Below are positions 63,359 to 64,000 of a stretch of DNA of 64,000 nucleotides, in pieces. Every line of letters begins with the position of its first letter. The stretch's first letter is position 1. This DNA comes from Bin80 sp964503085 (lineage in GTDB: Bacteria; Bacteroidota; Rhodothermia; Rhodothermales; Bin80): NCBI GenBank assembly GCA_964503085.1, contig CAZCYQ010000001.1:62001-126000 (forward strand). The letters run 5' to 3'. The notes under the pieces were generated by a model that saw only the letters and a list, made by a program, of their open reading frames with translations, made no database searches and was not told the origin of the DNA. The position numbers were made by a program, and so were the translations under genes.

Positions 63359-64000
63359 ATGTCGGCAGCGATATACTTGGACTACAATGCCACGACGCCT
63401 GTTGATTCGCGTGTTGTGGAGAAGATGCTCCCCTATTTTACAGAGCACTTCGGTAATCCGTCCAGCCAAGGACATATGTACGGGTGGGCTGCGAGTGCAG
63501 CTATAGAACAGGCGCGCATAGAGGTTGCCAAATGTATACAGGCAGCCCGGCCGAGCGAGGTCACTTTCACAAGTGGTGCAACGGAAGGGATTAATGCTGC
63601 GCTGAAAGGACTGGCCGAGGCGTGCACGCACCGAGGGCATCATATTGTTACGGTGGAAAGTGAGCACAGCGCAGTAGCAAAGGCCTGTCAACATCTGGAA
63701 CAGCTCGGTTGGAGGGTAACCTATTTGCCGGTCGATTCAGAGGGTATCCTGGATTTAGGCAGACTGGAGGACAGTCTCACGGATGACACGGTACTGGTTA
63801 GTGTGATGTGGGCCAACAATGAGACGGGCGTAATACAGCCGATACCCGAAATTGCCGGAATAGTACGTGCGCGCGGCATTCCCTTCATGACTGATGCGAC
63901 GCAGGCGGTGGGAAAAATACCGGTATCGACTGAACCGGTGGATATTTTGGTGTGCAGCGGGCATAAGGTATATGGCCCCAAAGGAATAGGTGCAATGTTT
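63359..64000 (+). CDS. Cysteine desulfurase, 3' partial
   Basis: An open frame starts with ATG at 63359 and runs to the window edge. It encodes a class V PLP aminotransferase fold: YLDYNATTPVDSRV, GNPSSQGHMYG, VTFTSGATEGINAAL, WANNETGVIQPIPEI, TDATQAVGKIPV, and the PLP lysine in CSGHKVYGPKG. This is the NifS/IscS family, which moves sulfur from cysteine for Fe-S clusters or tRNA thiolation. The active-site cysteine loop and the rest of the C-terminal domain are beyond the window. About 107 bp precede it after the tRNA-Glu. Confidence 0.93.
   Translation, partial: MSAAIYLDYNATTPVDSRVVEKMLPYFTEHFGNPSSQGHMYGWAASAAIEQARIEVAKCIQAARPSEVTFTSGATEGINAALKGLAEACTHRGHHIVTVESEHSAVAKACQHLEQLGWRVTYLPVDSEGILDLGRLEDSLTDDTVLVSVMWANNETGVIQPIPEIAGIVRARGIPFMTDATQAVGKIPVSTEPVDILVCSGHKVYGPKGIGAMF

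Overview
The window is a bacterial chromosome segment. It most resembles the Rhodothermota/Bacteroidota side of the tree, inferred from a Por-type (T9SS) C-terminal sorting domain, a pair of SusC-like TonB-dependent receptors with carboxypeptidase-regulatory-like N-termini, a CarB without its allosteric domain, a DUF4920 lipoprotein and a six-bladed propeller lipoprotein-like family. Genes are mostly short-spaced and housekeeping, with several 500-860 bp gaps that hold no recognisable gene. No rRNA, CRISPR array, prophage or intact IS element was seen.

Layout. 1-11.3 kb: truncated TPR/TlpA thioredoxin, TerC-like membrane protein, aroE, TPR protein, a secreted GH10-like (YngK-type) hydrolase with a T9SS tail, a glpK-glpF pair on the minus strand, a membrane-anchored subtilase and a secreted RidA-like protein. 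11.5-17 kb: an unusual AlkD-like/threonine dehydratase fusion, a TGS-less threonyl-tRNA synthetase and a propeller protein. 17.7-26.3 kb: the accessory part, all on the minus strand: an AAA/DUF4143 ATPase preceded by five copies of a 13-bp motif set at 22-bp spacing, proS, a translationally coupled DUF4365 nuclease-like/unknown pair, and a large 2OG-Fe(II) oxygenase with an unassigned C-terminal 580 residues. 26.8-29.6 kb: feoA-feoA-feoB iron uptake, then a tRNA(CAU).

29.7-39.3 kb: cyclase-family lipoprotein, Lrp/AsnC regulator, ECF sigma factor, purB and two tandem TonB-dependent receptors. 39.3-40.1 kb: a gap with a hairpin resembling group II intron domain V. 40.1-48.4 kb: nuoABCDEF, a DUF4920 lipoprotein, nuoG and nuoH; the cluster stops there (no nuoI-N). 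48.4-50.3 kb: rpe, whose stop codon lies inside a tRNA-Arg(CCU) gene, then folK and a deoxynucleoside kinase. 50.9-64 kb: TonB, carAB, yebC-ruvC, an ABC-2 exporter, ogt, trigger factor, clpP, tRNA-Glu(CUC) and the start of a cysteine desulfurase cut by the window edge.

The best candidates for something not well described are the 22-bp-periodic array in front of the DUF4143 ATPase, the DUF4365-associated two-gene unit, the AlkD-dehydratase fusion, and the protein-gene/tRNA overlap at rpe. Function statements come from recognising family motifs by eye; no database search was possible.
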